This document shows, piece after piece, positions 41,806 to 51,859 of a stretch of DNA of 64,000 bases. Position numbers and translations under genes: made by a program. Every line of letters begins with the position of its first letter. Position 1 is the first letter of the stretch. The DNA is taken from the NCBI RefSeq assembly GCF_035599575.1, contig NZ_CP141179.1, positions 1,860,001-1,924,000 on the forward strand, in the 5' to 3' direction. The DNA comes from Roseovarius sp. Pro17. Its GTDB lineage: Bacteria > Pseudomonadota > Alphaproteobacteria > Rhodobacterales > Rhodobacteraceae. The notes beneath the pieces are model-generated. The model was not told where the DNA came from and did not search any database. It worked only from the letters and a program-made list of their open reading frames with translations.

Positions 41806-42504
41806 TTAGATCGGAGTGACTGCGCCGGTCGCTAGCACGCTACCCGTCGGCGCCCCTGTCGGAGAGCCGCCCGGCGGCTCGTCCGAGATCGCCAGAACGC
41901 CGCCCGGCATCTGCGCGCGCAGCGCCTCGTCCACCGTGAGGCTGGCGTCATCCGCTTCGGGCAGAACGCCCAGCGATACAGGGGCGGCATCCCCCGCGAT
42001 CAGCCACAGCTCCAGCGCGCGACCCTCGGGCGCAGCACCTCTGCTGTGCTGGATGATCAGCGCGCCATCGTTGGCGTCGTAGCTGGCCAACAGCAGCATG
42101 GAGCCATCCTCGGCCGCAATCTGTGCCGTGTAGCCGGGCAGGTCCGGACCCTGCCCCAGAATGCCTGTGTTCAGCGCAACGAACAGCGCCAATGCCGCCG
42201 CGACGCCGCCTCCGATCAGCCAGCCAAGGCCGCGCAAACCCGCGAAGGGCCGCCGCACAGTCGTGTTACCGAACAACTGCGCCTCGATCCGGCCCTGCAC
42301 GGCGGCGGGCGGATCAACCGGCGCGATACTGTCGGTCAGCCCGGCCAGATCCTCGGCCCAGTCGGCATAGAGCGCGCGTAGCTGAGGCTCGCCCACCAAA
42401 CGCGCCTCGAACGCGCTTGCGCTGTCCGGTCCCAGCAAGCCAAGGGCGTATTCACCCGCGAGGACAGGATCGTCGCCCTCGTCATATGGCGGTCGGCCGG
42501 TCAT
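41806..42504 (-). CDS. Membrane anti-sigma factor (RskA type)
   Basis: A 232-residue anti-sigma factor. The cytoplasmic N-terminus (LAGEYALGLLGPDSASAFEARL) matches the zinc-less RskA domain. A membrane helix follows at about residues 88-110 (GLGWLIGGGVAAALALFVAL), then an extracytoplasmic domain with the RskA-like GRALELWLIAGDAAPVSLGVL segment. The ATG at 42504 overlaps the sigma-factor stop by 4 bases. It would hold the ECF sigma factor at the membrane until a periplasmic signal triggers release. Confidence 0.9.
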   Translation of the reverse strand: MTGRPPYDEGDDPVLAGEYALGLLGPDSASAFEARLVGEPQLRALYADWAEDLAGLTDSIAPVDPPAAVQGRIEAQLFGNTTVRRPFAGLRGLGWLIGGGVAAALALFVALNTGILGQGPDLPGYTAQIAAEDGSMLLLASYDANDGALIIQHSRGAAPEGRALELWLIAGDAAPVSLGVLPEADDASLTVDEALRAQMPGGVLAISDEPPGGSPTGAPTGSVLATGAVTPI

Positions 42505-43040
42505 CGCGTCAGACACTCCTTCAGTTTCATCAAGCTGCGGCGCAACCACGTGCGCATCGTATTGAGCGGCACATCAAAGCGCGCCGCAAGTTCGGCGTAG
42601 GTCTCGCCGCCGAGGTAAGCGCGGCGCACAGCCTCGGAATGACCCTCGTCCAATTCCGCGAGGCAGGCGCTCAGATGGCCCCGCTCGCTTGCCGCGATCG
42701 CCTGTGCCTCGGGTCCGGGGGCGGAGTCGGCCATCGTCTCGGCCACGTCCAGCCCTGGCTGCACCTCGCGCCGTCGGCGCGCGCGGTCAATCGCGGTATT
42801 GCGCGCGATAGTGATCAGCCAGGTCATCGGGCTAAGCCCGTTTGCGCGATAGCGATCAGCATGGCGCCAAATCTTGACATATGCCTCCTGTATCGCCTCT
42901 TCGGCTTCGGCCCGGTCATGCAAGACACGCAGGCAGATGCCGAATAGTTTCGCGGCCGTATGGGTATAAAGGTCTGAAAATGCCGCGCGCTCGCCCAGCG
43001 CGGTGCGGGCGATTAGCATTTCTATGTCGTCTCGCGTCAC
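42501..43040 (-). CDS. ECF-type RNA polymerase sigma factor
   Basis: A 179-residue ECF sigma factor. Region 2 is visible as FSDLYTHTAAKLFGICLRVLHDRAEAEEAIQEAYVKIWRHADRY with WLITIARNTAIDRARRR. Region 4 is visible as YLGGETYAELAARFDVPLNTMRTWLRRSLMKL. It is coupled to a RskA-type anti-sigma factor, and the nearby fasciclin, MsrB and OsmC genes suggest an envelope oxidative-stress regulon. It is divergent from cobS. Confidence 0.95.
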   Translation of the reverse strand: MTRDDIEMLIARTALGERAAFSDLYTHTAAKLFGICLRVLHDRAEAEEAIQEAYVKIWRHADRYRANGLSPMTWLITIARNTAIDRARRRREVQPGLDVAETMADSAPGPEAQAIAASERGHLSACLAELDEGHSEAVRRAYLGGETYAELAARFDVPLNTMRTWLRRSLMKLKECLTR

Positions 43041-43207
43041 GGGCAGTTCGGACCTCGGGCTGTGAATTGGTACAGGTCTGGGCGAGGATATATGTCACGG
43101 GCCGCCGAGGACCAGCATTTCTTTCAGTTTCCCTTTCCCTTGCCCTTCCACGCGATATGTTGCACCACGGAACGCAACCGAAAGACGCGATTTGAGGACC
43201 CTTTAGA

Positions 43208-44194
43208 ATGGCTGATGGCATGATCGACCCGCACGCAAAACCCACCGAAGACATCGACGTTCGCGAGGTGTTCGGTATTGAATCCGATATGCATATCAAA
43301 GGTTTTGCCGAGCGAACCGACCGTGTGCCCGACATTGACAGCACCTATAAATTTGACCGCGACACAACGCTGGCGATCCTGGCCGGGTTTGCCCATAACC
43401 GTCGCGTGATGATTCAAGGCTATCATGGCACCGGCAAATCCACCCATATCGAGCAGGTGGCATCCCGCCTCAACTGGCCCTGCGTGCGCGTCAATCTCGA
43501 CAGCCACATCAGCCGGATCGACCTGATCGGCAAGGACGCGATCAAACTACGGGACGGCGTTCAGGTCACCGAATTCCACGAGGGCATCCTGCCTTGGGCG
43601 CTGCGCAACCCGACCGCCATCGTGTTCGACGAATATGACGCCGGTCGTCCGGACGTAATGTTCGTCATCCAGCGTGTGCTGGAGGCAGACGGCAAGCTGA
43701 CGCTGCTCGACCAGAACGAGGTGATCACACCGAACCCCTATTTCCGCCTGTTTGCGACTGCCAACACCGTCGGCCTCGGCGATACCACCGGCCTCTACCA
43801 CGGCACCCAGCAGATCAACCAAGGCCAGATGGACCGTTGGAGCCTGGTCGCGACGCTGAACTACCTCAGCCACGACGCCGAGGTGGCGATCGTTCTGTCG
43901 AAAAACCCGACCTATAACACAGCAGAAGGCCGCAAGACGGTCAGCCAGATGGTGACCGTCGCCGACCTTAGCCGCACTGCGTTTATGAATGGTGAACTTA
44001 GCACGGTCATGTCACCGCGCACCGTCATCACATGGGCGCAGAACGCCAGCATCTTTCGCGATGTCGGCTATGCCTTCCGCCTGACCTTCCTCAACAAATG
44101 CGACGAATTGGAGCGCCAGACGGTTGCGGAGTTTTACCAGCGCTGCTTTGACGAGGAACTGCCGGAGAGCGCGGCGAGTGTGAGCTTGGGGTGA
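43208..44194 (+). CDS. cobS: Aerobic cobaltochelatase subunit CobS
   Basis: A 328-residue AAA+ ATPase. Walker A is GYHGTGKST (about 80), Walker B is [14 protein letters not shown], and sensor-1 is [12 protein letters not shown]. CobS and CobT form the ATPase motor that, with CobN, inserts cobalt into hydrogenobyrinic acid diamide in aerobic B12 synthesis. Its stop overlaps the start of a small orphan gene rather than cobT, which is unusual. Confidence 0.97.
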   Translation: MADGMIDPHAKPTEDIDVREVFGIESDMHIKGFAERTDRVPDIDSTYKFDRDTTLAILAGFAHNRRVMIQGYHGTGKSTHIEQVASRLNWPCVRVNLDSHISRIDLIGKDAIKLRDGVQVTEFHEGILPWALRNPTAIVFDEYDAGRPDVMFVIQRVLEADGKLTLLDQNEVITPNPYFRLFATANTVGLGDTTGLYHGTQQINQGQMDRWSLVATLNYLSHDAEVAIVLSKNPTYNTAEGRKTVSQMVTVADLSRTAFMNGELSTVMSPRTVITWAQNASIFRDVGYAFRLTFLNKCDELERQTVAEFYQRCFDEELPESAASVSLG

Positions 44195-44670
44195 TGATTT
44201 GGGGCCAAAACCTAGGCCTTGCCACGGCAATCGTGCTCGCATCTAATTTTGCGCCTAATTGTGGTTTCTCGCAGACCCTCGAAGGTATTCAGCCGCAGAA
44301 CCTGAGTTTCTGGGACGCATCAGCGCGGTGCGCAGCACTCTTTAAGTTTAGTGGTGGCGTTGTATACGCGGAAGCCGGAGAACACTCCGATGGACTAGAT
44401 GAAGTTCTACAATCTCTATCGCTCGAATATTCGAGACTTTCTCTGCAATTGTCGATGATGTCTCTTGATTTAGCGCTTAAGTTAAACGTTGTTCACGAAG
44501 ACGATGCGATCAGCTTTGTTCAGAATGCTGTCGACAATTATTTTTTGCGATACGTTCGCTATACGTCTGACCACAGCGAGCGCTGGTTGCAGGAAGGGAT
44601 TTCAAAGATTGACTTCGAAGTCTGCACCCGTCTTGCAACAATAGCCGATGATCAAGGTTATGCCCCATGA
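44191..44670 (+). CDS. Orphan exported protein between cobS and cobT
   Basis: A 159-residue protein of unknown family. It starts [27 protein letters not shown], a plausible signal peptide, followed by a mostly helical mature part with no recognised motif (three Cys in total, including ARCAALF and EVCTRL). Its base composition is visibly more AT-rich than cobS and cobT, with rarer codons, so it looks acquired. Yet it overlaps cobS by 4 bases and cobT by 4 bases, which keeps the three genes translationally coupled. Confidence 0.65.
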   Translation: MMIWGQNLGLATAIVLASNFAPNCGFSQTLEGIQPQNLSFWDASARCAALFKFSGGVVYAEAGEHSDGLDEVLQSLSLEYSRLSLQLSMMSLDLALKLNVVHEDDAISFVQNAVDNYFLRYVRYTSDHSERWLQEGISKIDFEVCTRLATIADDQGYAP

Positions 44671-46535
44671 AAAAACCATCCGACAACCCCGCCGATCCGT
44701 TCAAGAAGGCACTCGCCGAGGCGACCAAGGTGCTGGCCGATGACCGCGACCTAAACGTCAGCTATTCGGTCGACCCCTCGGGCGTTAGCGGCGATGCGAT
44801 GCGCCTGCCCCAGATCTCCCGCCGCATGACCCGCGAAGAGGTATTGCACGCGCGCGGCACCGCCGACGCGCTGGCGCTGCGGCACAAGTATCACAACGCA
44901 AAAACCCACGCGAAATACGTCCCCCCCGGCGCCATGGCCCGCGACATCTACGAGGCGATGGAAACCGCCCGTTGCGAGGCTGTCGGCGCGCGCACCATGC
45001 CCGGCACGGCCAGCAATATCGACGCCAAGATCGCAGCCGAGGCCGCGCGTGCGGGCTATGAACAGATCACAGATCCCGCCGATGCTCCGCTGAGTACCGC
45101 GGCAGGCTATCTGATCCGCCACCTCGCAACAGGGCGCGAGTTGCCTGAGGGCGCGCGTAACGTGATGGAACTGTGGCGCGGTTTCATCGAGGGTGAAGCA
45201 GGCGAAACGCTGGAGAATTTGCAGGGCACGCTGGCCGATCAAAGCGCCTTTGCCAAATTCGCGCGCAAGGTGATTGAGGATCTGGGATACGGTGATCAGC
45301 TGGGCGACGATCCCGATGCCGAGGATGACGACCTAGACAACGAGGCCGAGCAGAACCCCGATGACGACGAACCCGACAGCGGCGGCGAGGACGACAGCGA
45401 TACCGAAGAGGCCGACGCCGAACAAAGTCAGGAAGAGCAGCAGGATGCCTCTCAGGCGCAGGTCAGCATGGACGAGTCTGCCGCCGAGGATGCAGGCGAC
45501 GAGGCCGACATGCCCGAGGGCGAGGCCCCGATGGAGCCCCCCGCACCGCAGCCCGTGTCCGACGCAGACCCCAATTATCAGGTCTATTCCACCCAGTTCG
45601 ACGAGGAAATCCACGCCGAGGATCTGGCCGAACCGATCGAATTGGACCGCCTGCGCGCCTATCTGGACCAGCAACTAGAGCCGCTGAAAGGCGCAGTCAG
45701 CCGCCTCGCGAACAAGTTGCAGCGCCGTTTGCAAGCGCAGCAAAGCCGCTCTTGGGAGTTCGACCGCGAGGAGGGTATTCTTGACGCCGGACGCTTGGCG
45801 CGCGTGGTGGCCAGCCCGACGACACCGCTAAGTTTCAAGGTCGAAAAAGATACTGAGTTTCGCGATACGGTCGTGACGCTGCTCTTGGACAATTCCGGCT
45901 CGATGCGCGGCCGCCCCATTTCCATCGCCGCAATCTGCGCCGACGTTCTGGCCCGCACGCTGGAGCGGTGCAACGTCAAGGTCGAGATACTCGGCTTTAC
46001 CACCCGCGCGTGGAAGGGCGGGCAAAGCCGCGAGGCGTGGCTGGGCGAGGGTCGCCCGCAATTGCCGGGACGCCTGAACGATCTGCGCCACATCATCTAC
46101 AAATCCGCCGACACGCCGATGCGCCGGACACGTCAGAACCTTGGTTTGATGATGAAGGAAGGTCTGCTAAAGGAGAACATCGACGGCGAGGCGCTGGAAT
46201 GGGCGCACCGCCGCATGATGGCCCGCCGCGAGGCGCGCAAGATCCTGATGGTGATCTCGGACGGGGCGCCGGTCGATGACAGCACGCTGTCGGTCAATCC
46301 CGCCAATTACCTCGAAAAGCACCTGCGCGATGTGATCGGCATGGTTGAAAAGCGCAAGGCAGTGGAACTGCTGGCCATCGGCATCGGCCATGACGTGACA
46401 CGCTATTACGACCGCGCCGTGACCATTACGGATGTCGATCAGTTGGCAGGCGCGATGACCGAACAGCTAGCCGCGTTGTTTGACAGCGATCCTCGCGCAC
46501 GGGCGCGGGTGATGGGCATAAAAAGGGTCTCGTGA
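44667..46535 (+). CDS. cobT: Aerobic cobaltochelatase subunit CobT
   Basis: A 622-residue protein. The N-terminal half (to about 210) is CobT-specific. A very acidic stretch follows (about 210-275, runs of Asp and Glu). The C-terminal von Willebrand A domain has the MIDAS motif [12 protein letters not shown] (about 410). It pairs with CobS in the cobaltochelatase. Its stop overlaps the aminopeptidase P start by 4 bases. Confidence 0.97.
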   Translation: MKKPSDNPADPFKKALAEATKVLADDRDLNVSYSVDPSGVSGDAMRLPQISRRMTREEVLHARGTADALALRHKYHNAKTHAKYVPPGAMARDIYEAMETARCEAVGARTMPGTASNIDAKIAAEAARAGYEQITDPADAPLSTAAGYLIRHLATGRELPEGARNVMELWRGFIEGEAGETLENLQGTLADQSAFAKFARKVIEDLGYGDQLGDDPDAEDDDLDNEAEQNPDDDEPDSGGEDDSDTEEADAEQSQEEQQDASQAQVSMDESAAEDAGDEADMPEGEAPMEPPAPQPVSDADPNYQVYSTQFDEEIHAEDLAEPIELDRLRAYLDQQLEPLKGAVSRLANKLQRRLQAQQSRSWEFDREEGILDAGRLARVVASPTTPLSFKVEKDTEFRDTVVTLLLDNSGSMRGRPISIAAICADVLARTLERCNVKVEILGFTTRAWKGGQSREAWLGEGRPQLPGRLNDLRHIIYKSADTPMRRTRQNLGLMMKEGLLKENIDGEALEWAHRRMMARREARKILMVISDGAPVDDSTLSVNPANYLEKHLRDVIGMVEKRKAVELLAIGIGHDVTRYYDRAVTITDVDQLAGAMTEQLAALFDSDPRARARVMGIKRVS

Positions 46536-48349
46536 TGTTCCAGGACTTTACCGACAAGGCGAGCCCTGAACAGGGGCCGCCCCGCCTGAAGCTTCTCCGG
46601 GATGCGATGCAGGCCGGGCAACTGGACGGCTGGCTGGTGCCGCGTGCGGACGTGCACCAGGGCGAATATGTCGCGCCGGGGGACGAGCGTCTGGCGTGGC
46701 TGACCGGCTTTACCGGTTCGGCGGGCTTTGCGGCAGTTACTCACACTCAGGCGGGGGTTTTCGTGGACGGTCGCTATCGCACGCAGGTGCGAGTGCAGAC
46801 CGATCCAAACGCCTACCAGCCCATAGACTGGCCCGAGGTGAAGCTGGCCGATTGGCTGCGCAAGGCCCTGCCCGTAGGTTGCAAGCTGGGTTTCGACCCG
46901 TGGCTGCACACGCAAAAAGAAATCACCGATCTAAAGGCGGCGCTGGAGGGCAGCGGGGTCACGCCCGTGCCCCATGCCAATCTGATCGACGGCATTTGGG
47001 CGGACCGCCCGGCCCCGCCCACCGGCGCGATCACCGCCTATCCCGATGCGCTGGCAGGCAAGACTGGCGCAGAAAAGCGCGCCGAACTGGCCGAAACGCT
47101 GCGCGAGGCTGGCCACCGCGCTGCGATCCTCACCCTGCCCGACAGCATCGCGTGGCTTTTGAATATTCGCGGCGCAGATATCCCGCGCAATCCGGTCCCG
47201 CACGCATTCGCCATCCTACATGACGACGCGCGGGTCGAGCTATACGTGCATCCCGCCAAGCTGGCCAGCCTGCCGGACCACTGCACCACGGACGGCGTCA
47301 CTGCGCATCAAACCGACAGCTTCTCTGCTGCGCTGACCCTGCTTCTCAACCCAGTGCGCGTCGACCCGGCCAGTATCCCGGTGGCGATCGTCACCGCGCT
47401 GGAGGAGGCCGACATCACCCCCGCCTTTGCCGCCGATCCCTGCATCCTGCCCAAAGCGTGCAAGACCGAGGCCGAAATCGCCGCCACCCGCGAGGCACAT
47501 CTGCGCGACGGCGCGGCGCTGTGCGAATTCCTCACGTGGTTTGACGCACAGCCCCCCGGCACGATCACGGAAATCGACGTAGTGACCCGGCTGGAAGAGG
47601 CGCGCCGCGCCACCGGCAAGCTGCTGGATATCAGCTTTGACACCATCGCAGGCTCTGGCCCCAATGGCGCGCTGGCGCATTACCGCGTGTCCGAGACGTC
47701 GAACCGCACGCTGAGCGCGGGCGATCTGTTGGTTCTCGACGGGGGCGGTCAGTATCTGGACGGCACCACGGATATCACCCGCACCCTGCCCGTGGTAGAG
47801 GTCGGCGAAGACGAGCGCGCCGCCTTTACCCGCGTGCTGCAAGGCATGATCGCCATCAGTCGCCTACGCTTTCCCAAGGGGTTGGCTGGCCGCGATATCG
47901 ATTCGATCGCACGCTATCCGCTATGGCTGGCCGATCAGGATTATGCCCATGGCACCGGGCACGGCGTCGGTGTCTATCTGTGCGTTCATGAGGGCCCGCA
48001 GCGCATCAGCCGCGCCAGCGACGTGGCCTTGAAACCCGGCATGATCGTCTCGAACGAGCCGGGATATTACCGCGAGGGGCATTTCGGTATCCGCATCGAA
48101 AACCTTGTCGTCGTTCAATCCGCGCCACCCCTGCCCGGCAGCGATCCGGCGGACAGCGCCGAGGGCCGCCTTGCTTTTGAAACGCTGAACTTCGTGCCAA
48201 TCGACCGACGCCTTATCCAGCGCGCGATGCTGGCGCAGCCCGAAGTTGACTGGCTCAATGCCTATCACGCTGAGTGCCGCACGAAAATCACGCCCCGCCT
48301 TAGCCCATCGGCAGCAGACTGGTTGGCCCAGGCAACGGCGCAGATCTGA
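46532..48349 (+). CDS. Xaa-Pro aminopeptidase (M24B)
   Basis: A 605-residue aminopeptidase P with two creatinase-like N-terminal domains and a C-terminal pita-bread metallopeptidase domain. Metal ligands are visible as Asp in [19 protein letters not shown], His in [12 protein letters not shown], Glu in IVSNEPGYY and Glu in [10 protein letters not shown]. The size is that of the three-domain APP1 class. It removes N-terminal residues preceding proline. It is translationally coupled to cobT. Confidence 0.95.
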   Translation: MMFQDFTDKASPEQGPPRLKLLRDAMQAGQLDGWLVPRADVHQGEYVAPGDERLAWLTGFTGSAGFAAVTHTQAGVFVDGRYRTQVRVQTDPNAYQPIDWPEVKLADWLRKALPVGCKLGFDPWLHTQKEITDLKAALEGSGVTPVPHANLIDGIWADRPAPPTGAITAYPDALAGKTGAEKRAELAETLREAGHRAAILTLPDSIAWLLNIRGADIPRNPVPHAFAILHDDARVELYVHPAKLASLPDHCTTDGVTAHQTDSFSAALTLLLNPVRVDPASIPVAIVTALEEADITPAFAADPCILPKACKTEAEIAATREAHLRDGAALCEFLTWFDAQPPGTITEIDVVTRLEEARRATGKLLDISFDTIAGSGPNGALAHYRVSETSNRTLSAGDLLVLDGGGQYLDGTTDITRTLPVVEVGEDERAAFTRVLQGMIAISRLRFPKGLAGRDIDSIARYPLWLADQDYAHGTGHGVGVYLCVHEGPQRISRASDVALKPGMIVSNEPGYYREGHFGIRIENLVVVQSAPPLPGSDPADSAEGRLAFETLNFVPIDRRLIQRAMLAQPEVDWLNAYHAECRTKITPRLSPSAADWLAQATAQI

Positions 48350-48431
48350 AAGACCTAAGATCACGGCACTGGCGCTGCCGTATCAAAAAGGTCATGCTGC
48401 GCCCCACGCGTTAGCGAGGAGATACGAAAAT

Positions 48432-48773
48432 ATGACAAAGATCACCATTGGCAAAGCCAGCGGCACGTGGACCGTCCGTGCAGGCGGCGCCGTCATTGGC
48501 GAAAGCCAGAATGCGCTTGAGCTGCGCGAGGGAGACATCGCGCCGGTCATCTATTTTCCGCGCGCCGATATTGCCACGGCGTTCCTCGATCCTAGCGCCC
48601 ACAGCACCGTCTGCCCGGCCAAGGGGACGGCCAGCTACTACTCGATCGTCACCAAAAGCCGCACGATTGAAAACGCCGCGTGGAGCTATGAGGACCCCAT
48701 CGCAGAGGTCGACGACATCAAGGGCCATCTCGCCTTTCACTCCGACGATCTGGTGACTGTCGAACGGGTCTGA
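48432..48773 (+). CDS. DUF427 domain protein
   Basis: A 113-residue single-domain DUF427 protein, ending in the typical ENAAWSYEDPIAEVDDIKGHLAFHSD block and with YFPRADI in the middle. The function is unknown. The ATG at 48432 has a GAGGAG site; the frame to 48246 overlaps the aminopeptidase gene. Confidence 0.87.
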   Translation: MTKITIGKASGTWTVRAGGAVIGESQNALELREGDIAPVIYFPRADIATAFLDPSAHSTVCPAKGTASYYSIVTKSRTIENAAWSYEDPIAEVDDIKGHLAFHSDDLVTVERV

Positions 48774-48807
48774 CAACCTGCTGCATCTCCTGACCTGAAA
48801 ATATCAT

Positions 48808-48828
48808 GGGGAGGCGGTGACGCCCCCC
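48808..48828. terminator. Bidirectional hairpin between convergent genes
   Basis: A G-rich arm GGGGAGGCG pairs with CGCCCCCC around a GTGA loop, with one bulge. It lies between the DUF427 and ClC stops. Confidence 0.45.
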
Positions 48829-48839
48829 GGCAACGGCCC

Positions 48840-50528
48840 TTACCCATGCTCTTCGCGCGATAGCGACGCCAGCGCCAGATTGAATGCCTTCAGCGCGTCC
48901 ACATGATAAAGGACGCCCTTATACACGGACGGCGCATCGCCTGCGGCCTGCGCAATTACCGGCACGTAATTCACGTTATGCGCATCAAAGAGCGGCATGA
49001 CCGTCTCAAGCGTTGCGCTGATATCCACATGGATGCCCTTGTCGATCATCGCGCGGCACACCTCTTCCGACGGCGCACTGTCATCCCCGGCCGGGCGCAT
49101 CAGCCCTGCAACTGAGGTCATCGACAAAAGATAGGCCTGCGGCCCCTCGGCCAGGTGGATGCCCCGCCGTTTCAACTGCGTAAGAAAGAACGAGCGGTTC
49201 ACCAGCCGCGTGCCCAACGCGGTCGAGGTAGAAACAGCCACCATAACGGCGATGCCGATCTGCCAGTCGCCGGTCAATTCGAACACGATCAGCGTCGTCG
49301 AAATCGGCGCGCCCAGCACCGCCGCCGCGACCGCCGCCATTCCCGCCAGCGCATAGAGCGCGTAGGAGCCGGACACATCGGGGAAAATCGCCGTCGCCAT
49401 TAGCCCGAACGCCAGCCCTGTCAGGGCGCCCAGCATCAGCGAAGGCGAAAACACCCCACCACCCATGCGTCCGCCCAGTGTGATCGCCACCGCCAGCACC
49501 TTAAGAATCGCGAATATGATTGCCTCATGCAGCAGCAATTCGCCGGTCAGCGCCGCCGATGTCGTCTCGTACCCGACGCCGATGATATGCGGAAAATAGA
49601 TGGCCAGCCCGCCCAGCATCGCGCCCGCGACAGCAGGGCGCAGCCAGCGAGGGATCGACAGGCGCCGGCAGGCCACATCGCCGAAATCCTCCGCCAGAAA
49701 AATGCTGCGGATCAGCGCGGCGGCCACCAGCCCGCACACGAGGCCGAGGATCAAAAAGGCGGGCAATTCGACGTAAAATTCCAGTTCGGACGAATCGGGC
49801 ATCGAAAATTCGGTGATATCGCCGAATTCCAACCGGTTGATAACAGTTCCGGCCACGCTGGCGATGACGATCGGCGCAAAGGCGCGGATGGCAAAGTGGC
49901 GCAACACCACTTCCAGCGCAAACAGCGCCCCGGCAATGGGCGCATTGAACGATGCCGACACGGCCGCCGCCACAGCGCAGCCCAGTAGCTCGCGCCCCGT
50001 GATACCGCTTGCGTTGATGTGCGTGCTGATCGAGGTGGCGATGACACCCGCCAGATGCACCACCGGCCCCTCGCGCCCCGAAGAGCCGCCCGCCCCCAGC
50101 GTGATCAGGGACGCGACCGCCGATGCCAGCCCGGCGCGCCGCTCGACCCGGCCCTCGGTCAGCGCGGCACCCTCGATGACGTCGGCAACCGCACGCACAC
50201 GCCCGTCATTGGTGAAACGGCTCAGGATCAACCCCACCGCCAGCCCGCCGACGATAGGGATTACCAGAATCCAGTACCATGGCATGTCGATTGCAAAACT
50301 GTTCAGATTCCGCGGGTCGCCCACGCCGTAGAGCAACTCCTGCAGCCATGAGATTCCCTTGCGGAAAAACAGCGCGGCAAACCCGGCTGCAATCCCGGTC
50401 AGAAGCGCGATCACCCAGAACTGGAATTGGCTGGGCCCACGCGTCAGCAGCACATGCCACGCACGCTGCGAGCCGCTGCGCATGTCGGCCAGCGTTCGTG
50501 CAGCGAAGGAGGGTTCAGGCGTGCTCAT
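48840..50528 (-). CDS. ClC-family chloride channel/transporter with CBS-like tail
   Basis: A 562-residue membrane protein. The selectivity-filter motifs are present: GGSSGREGPVV with the gating Glu (about 150) and GGGVFSPSLMLGA (about 355). The C-terminal 100 residues (from about 455) look like a CBS domain pair, partly degenerate. ClC proteins move chloride, often with counter-transported protons. The leader carries two tandem hairpins (50553-50588). Confidence 0.93.
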   Translation of the reverse strand: MSTPEPSFAARTLADMRSGSQRAWHVLLTRGPSQFQFWVIALLTGIAAGFAALFFRKGISWLQELLYGVGDPRNLNSFAIDMPWYWILVIPIVGGLAVGLILSRFTNDGRVRAVADVIEGAALTEGRVERRAGLASAVASLITLGAGGSSGREGPVVHLAGVIATSISTHINASGITGRELLGCAVAAAVSASFNAPIAGALFALEVVLRHFAIRAFAPIVIASVAGTVINRLEFGDITEFSMPDSSELEFYVELPAFLILGLVCGLVAAALIRSIFLAEDFGDVACRRLSIPRWLRPAVAGAMLGGLAIYFPHIIGVGYETTSAALTGELLLHEAIIFAILKVLAVAITLGGRMGGGVFSPSLMLGALTGLAFGLMATAIFPDVSGSYALYALAGMAAVAAAVLGAPISTTLIVFELTGDWQIGIAVMVAVSTSTALGTRLVNRSFFLTQLKRRGIHLAEGPQAYLLSMTSVAGLMRPAGDDSAPSEEVCRAMIDKGIHVDISATLETVMPLFDAHNVNYVPVIAQAAGDAPSVYKGVLYHVDALKAFNLALASLSREEHG

Positions 50529-50830
50529 ACAGATCCAAGGGTCTCAGGGGGCGCGACGATGCGTCGCGGCGGCGTATGAGACGCCGCCCACTCTTCCTAA
50601 CGCAGTTCGAACCGCACCGGAACGCCCCTTATGCCGCGTCGGGAGGGCATCCGTATGTGACCTCCTTTGCGGTACGCGAGGTGGTCTGACGTTGGTATCG
50701 GGTCCCGTCCGGGTCATTGCTGGTTGCGACAATGTTCTTGAGGCGACGCGCCAATGCCCCCGATCCCGGCCATTGGCATCGGTGATGAAATCGCTTGCCC
50801 TGCCCTGCGTACCGGTTAAACGTGGGCACC
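50529..50830. other. Intergenic region with two tandem hairpins
   Basis: This 302-base gap separates ClC and the first TerB-like gene, which are divergent. It holds hairpins GCGACG-ATG-CGTCGC (50553-50567) and GGCGGCGT-ATGAG-ACGCCGCC (50568-50588), within 60 bases of the ClC start. I see no gene in the rest; short frames here have no family resemblance. Confidence 0.5.
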
Positions 50831-51268
50831 ATGTTGTCGCGTATTCTGAACCTCTTCAAAGGGCATCCGTCCGAACCGCTGCCCGAAACCGATGCGCGCC
50901 TCGCGCTCGGCGCGCTGATGGTGCGCGTGGCCAAATCCGACGACGACTATAAGGTTCGCGACATCAGCCGCATCGACGCGCTGCTCGCCCGGATGAACGG
51001 CATCGGCCCGGTCGACGCCGCCAAGATGCGCGCCACCTGCGAAAAGATTGAGGCCGAGGCGCCCAGCACCCGCAAATTCGCCCTTTTGATCCGCGAAACC
51101 GTCAGCTTCGAGGCCCGTATCGAGGCGCTCGAGGCGCTTTGGCAGGTCATGTTGGCGGATGGCGCACCCAGCGACGGCGAAATGGCCATCGTCGCGCAGG
51201 TCTGCGAGGCGCTCGGCCTCAGCAAGGCCGATTGTGAAGACGCTCAGTCGCGCGCCGCGCCGCTCTGA
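50831..51268 (+). CDS. TerB-like protein, first of a tandem pair
   Basis: A 145-residue alpha-helical protein of the tellurite-resistance TerB-like superfamily. It has DARLALGALMVRVAKSDDDYKVRDISRIDALL and EALEALWQVMLADGAPSDGEMAIV, the repeated acidic helix-loop segments that may bind metal. The ATG at 50831 begins MLSRILNLFKG. It is paralogous to the next gene (LALxALxVRxAxxDxDY; EALWQVxLxDG). Its function is not established. Confidence 0.85.
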   Translation: MLSRILNLFKGHPSEPLPETDARLALGALMVRVAKSDDDYKVRDISRIDALLARMNGIGPVDAAKMRATCEKIEAEAPSTRKFALLIRETVSFEARIEALEALWQVMLADGAPSDGEMAIVAQVCEALGLSKADCEDAQSRAAPL

Positions 51269-51396
51269 TCCGCAGGGCGTTGCGCACCTTGCTTTTGCTT
51301 TAATACCCGCCCCAGAGGCTCTGACGCCCGTATCATGTATGATGACCTGAAAATTTAGCATTGGCCGCAGCGCCGCGCCGCCTTATATGATTTGCC

Positions 51397-51837
51397 ATGA
51401 TTGCAGATTTTTTCCAACGCCTCACCGCGGCGCATGAGCAGCCGCTGACCGACACTGACGCGCGCCTTGCGCTGGCCGCGCTTTTGGTGCGGGCCGCGCG
51501 CACCGATGGCGACTACGCCCCCAGCGAAATCGCGCGCATCGACCGCATCCTGTCGGCGCGCTATTCCCTCAGCCCGGACGACGCCGCCGACCTGCGCAAA
51601 GACGCCGAGGAAACCGAGGCCAGCGCGCCAGACACGGTCCGCTTTACCCGCGAAATCAAGGATGCGGTGCCCTACGAGGATCGTATCAGTGTAATCGAGG
51701 CGCTCTGGCAAGTGGTCCTCGTCGACGGCGACCGGGCCGCCCCTGAAAACGCGCTTTTGCGGCTGACCGCCAGCCTTTTGGGCGTGACCGATGTGGACAG
51801 CGCCGAGGCGCGCCAGCGAGTCGCCAAATCCCTTTGA
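51397..51837 (+). CDS. TerB-like protein, second of a tandem pair
   Basis: A 146-residue paralogue of the upstream gene, with DARLALAALLVRAARTDGDYAPSEIARIDRIL and IEALWQVVLVDGDRAAPENALL. The 128-base gap and the similarity suggest a local duplication. It is followed after 22 bases by the PhnD-like gene, so these three may be one transcript. Confidence 0.85.
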   Translation: MIADFFQRLTAAHEQPLTDTDARLALAALLVRAARTDGDYAPSEIARIDRILSARYSLSPDDAADLRKDAEETEASAPDTVRFTREIKDAVPYEDRISVIEALWQVVLVDGDRAAPENALLRLTASLLGVTDVDSAEARQRVAKSL

Positions 51838-51859
51838 TCCCTTGCCCAAGGCGCGCGCC

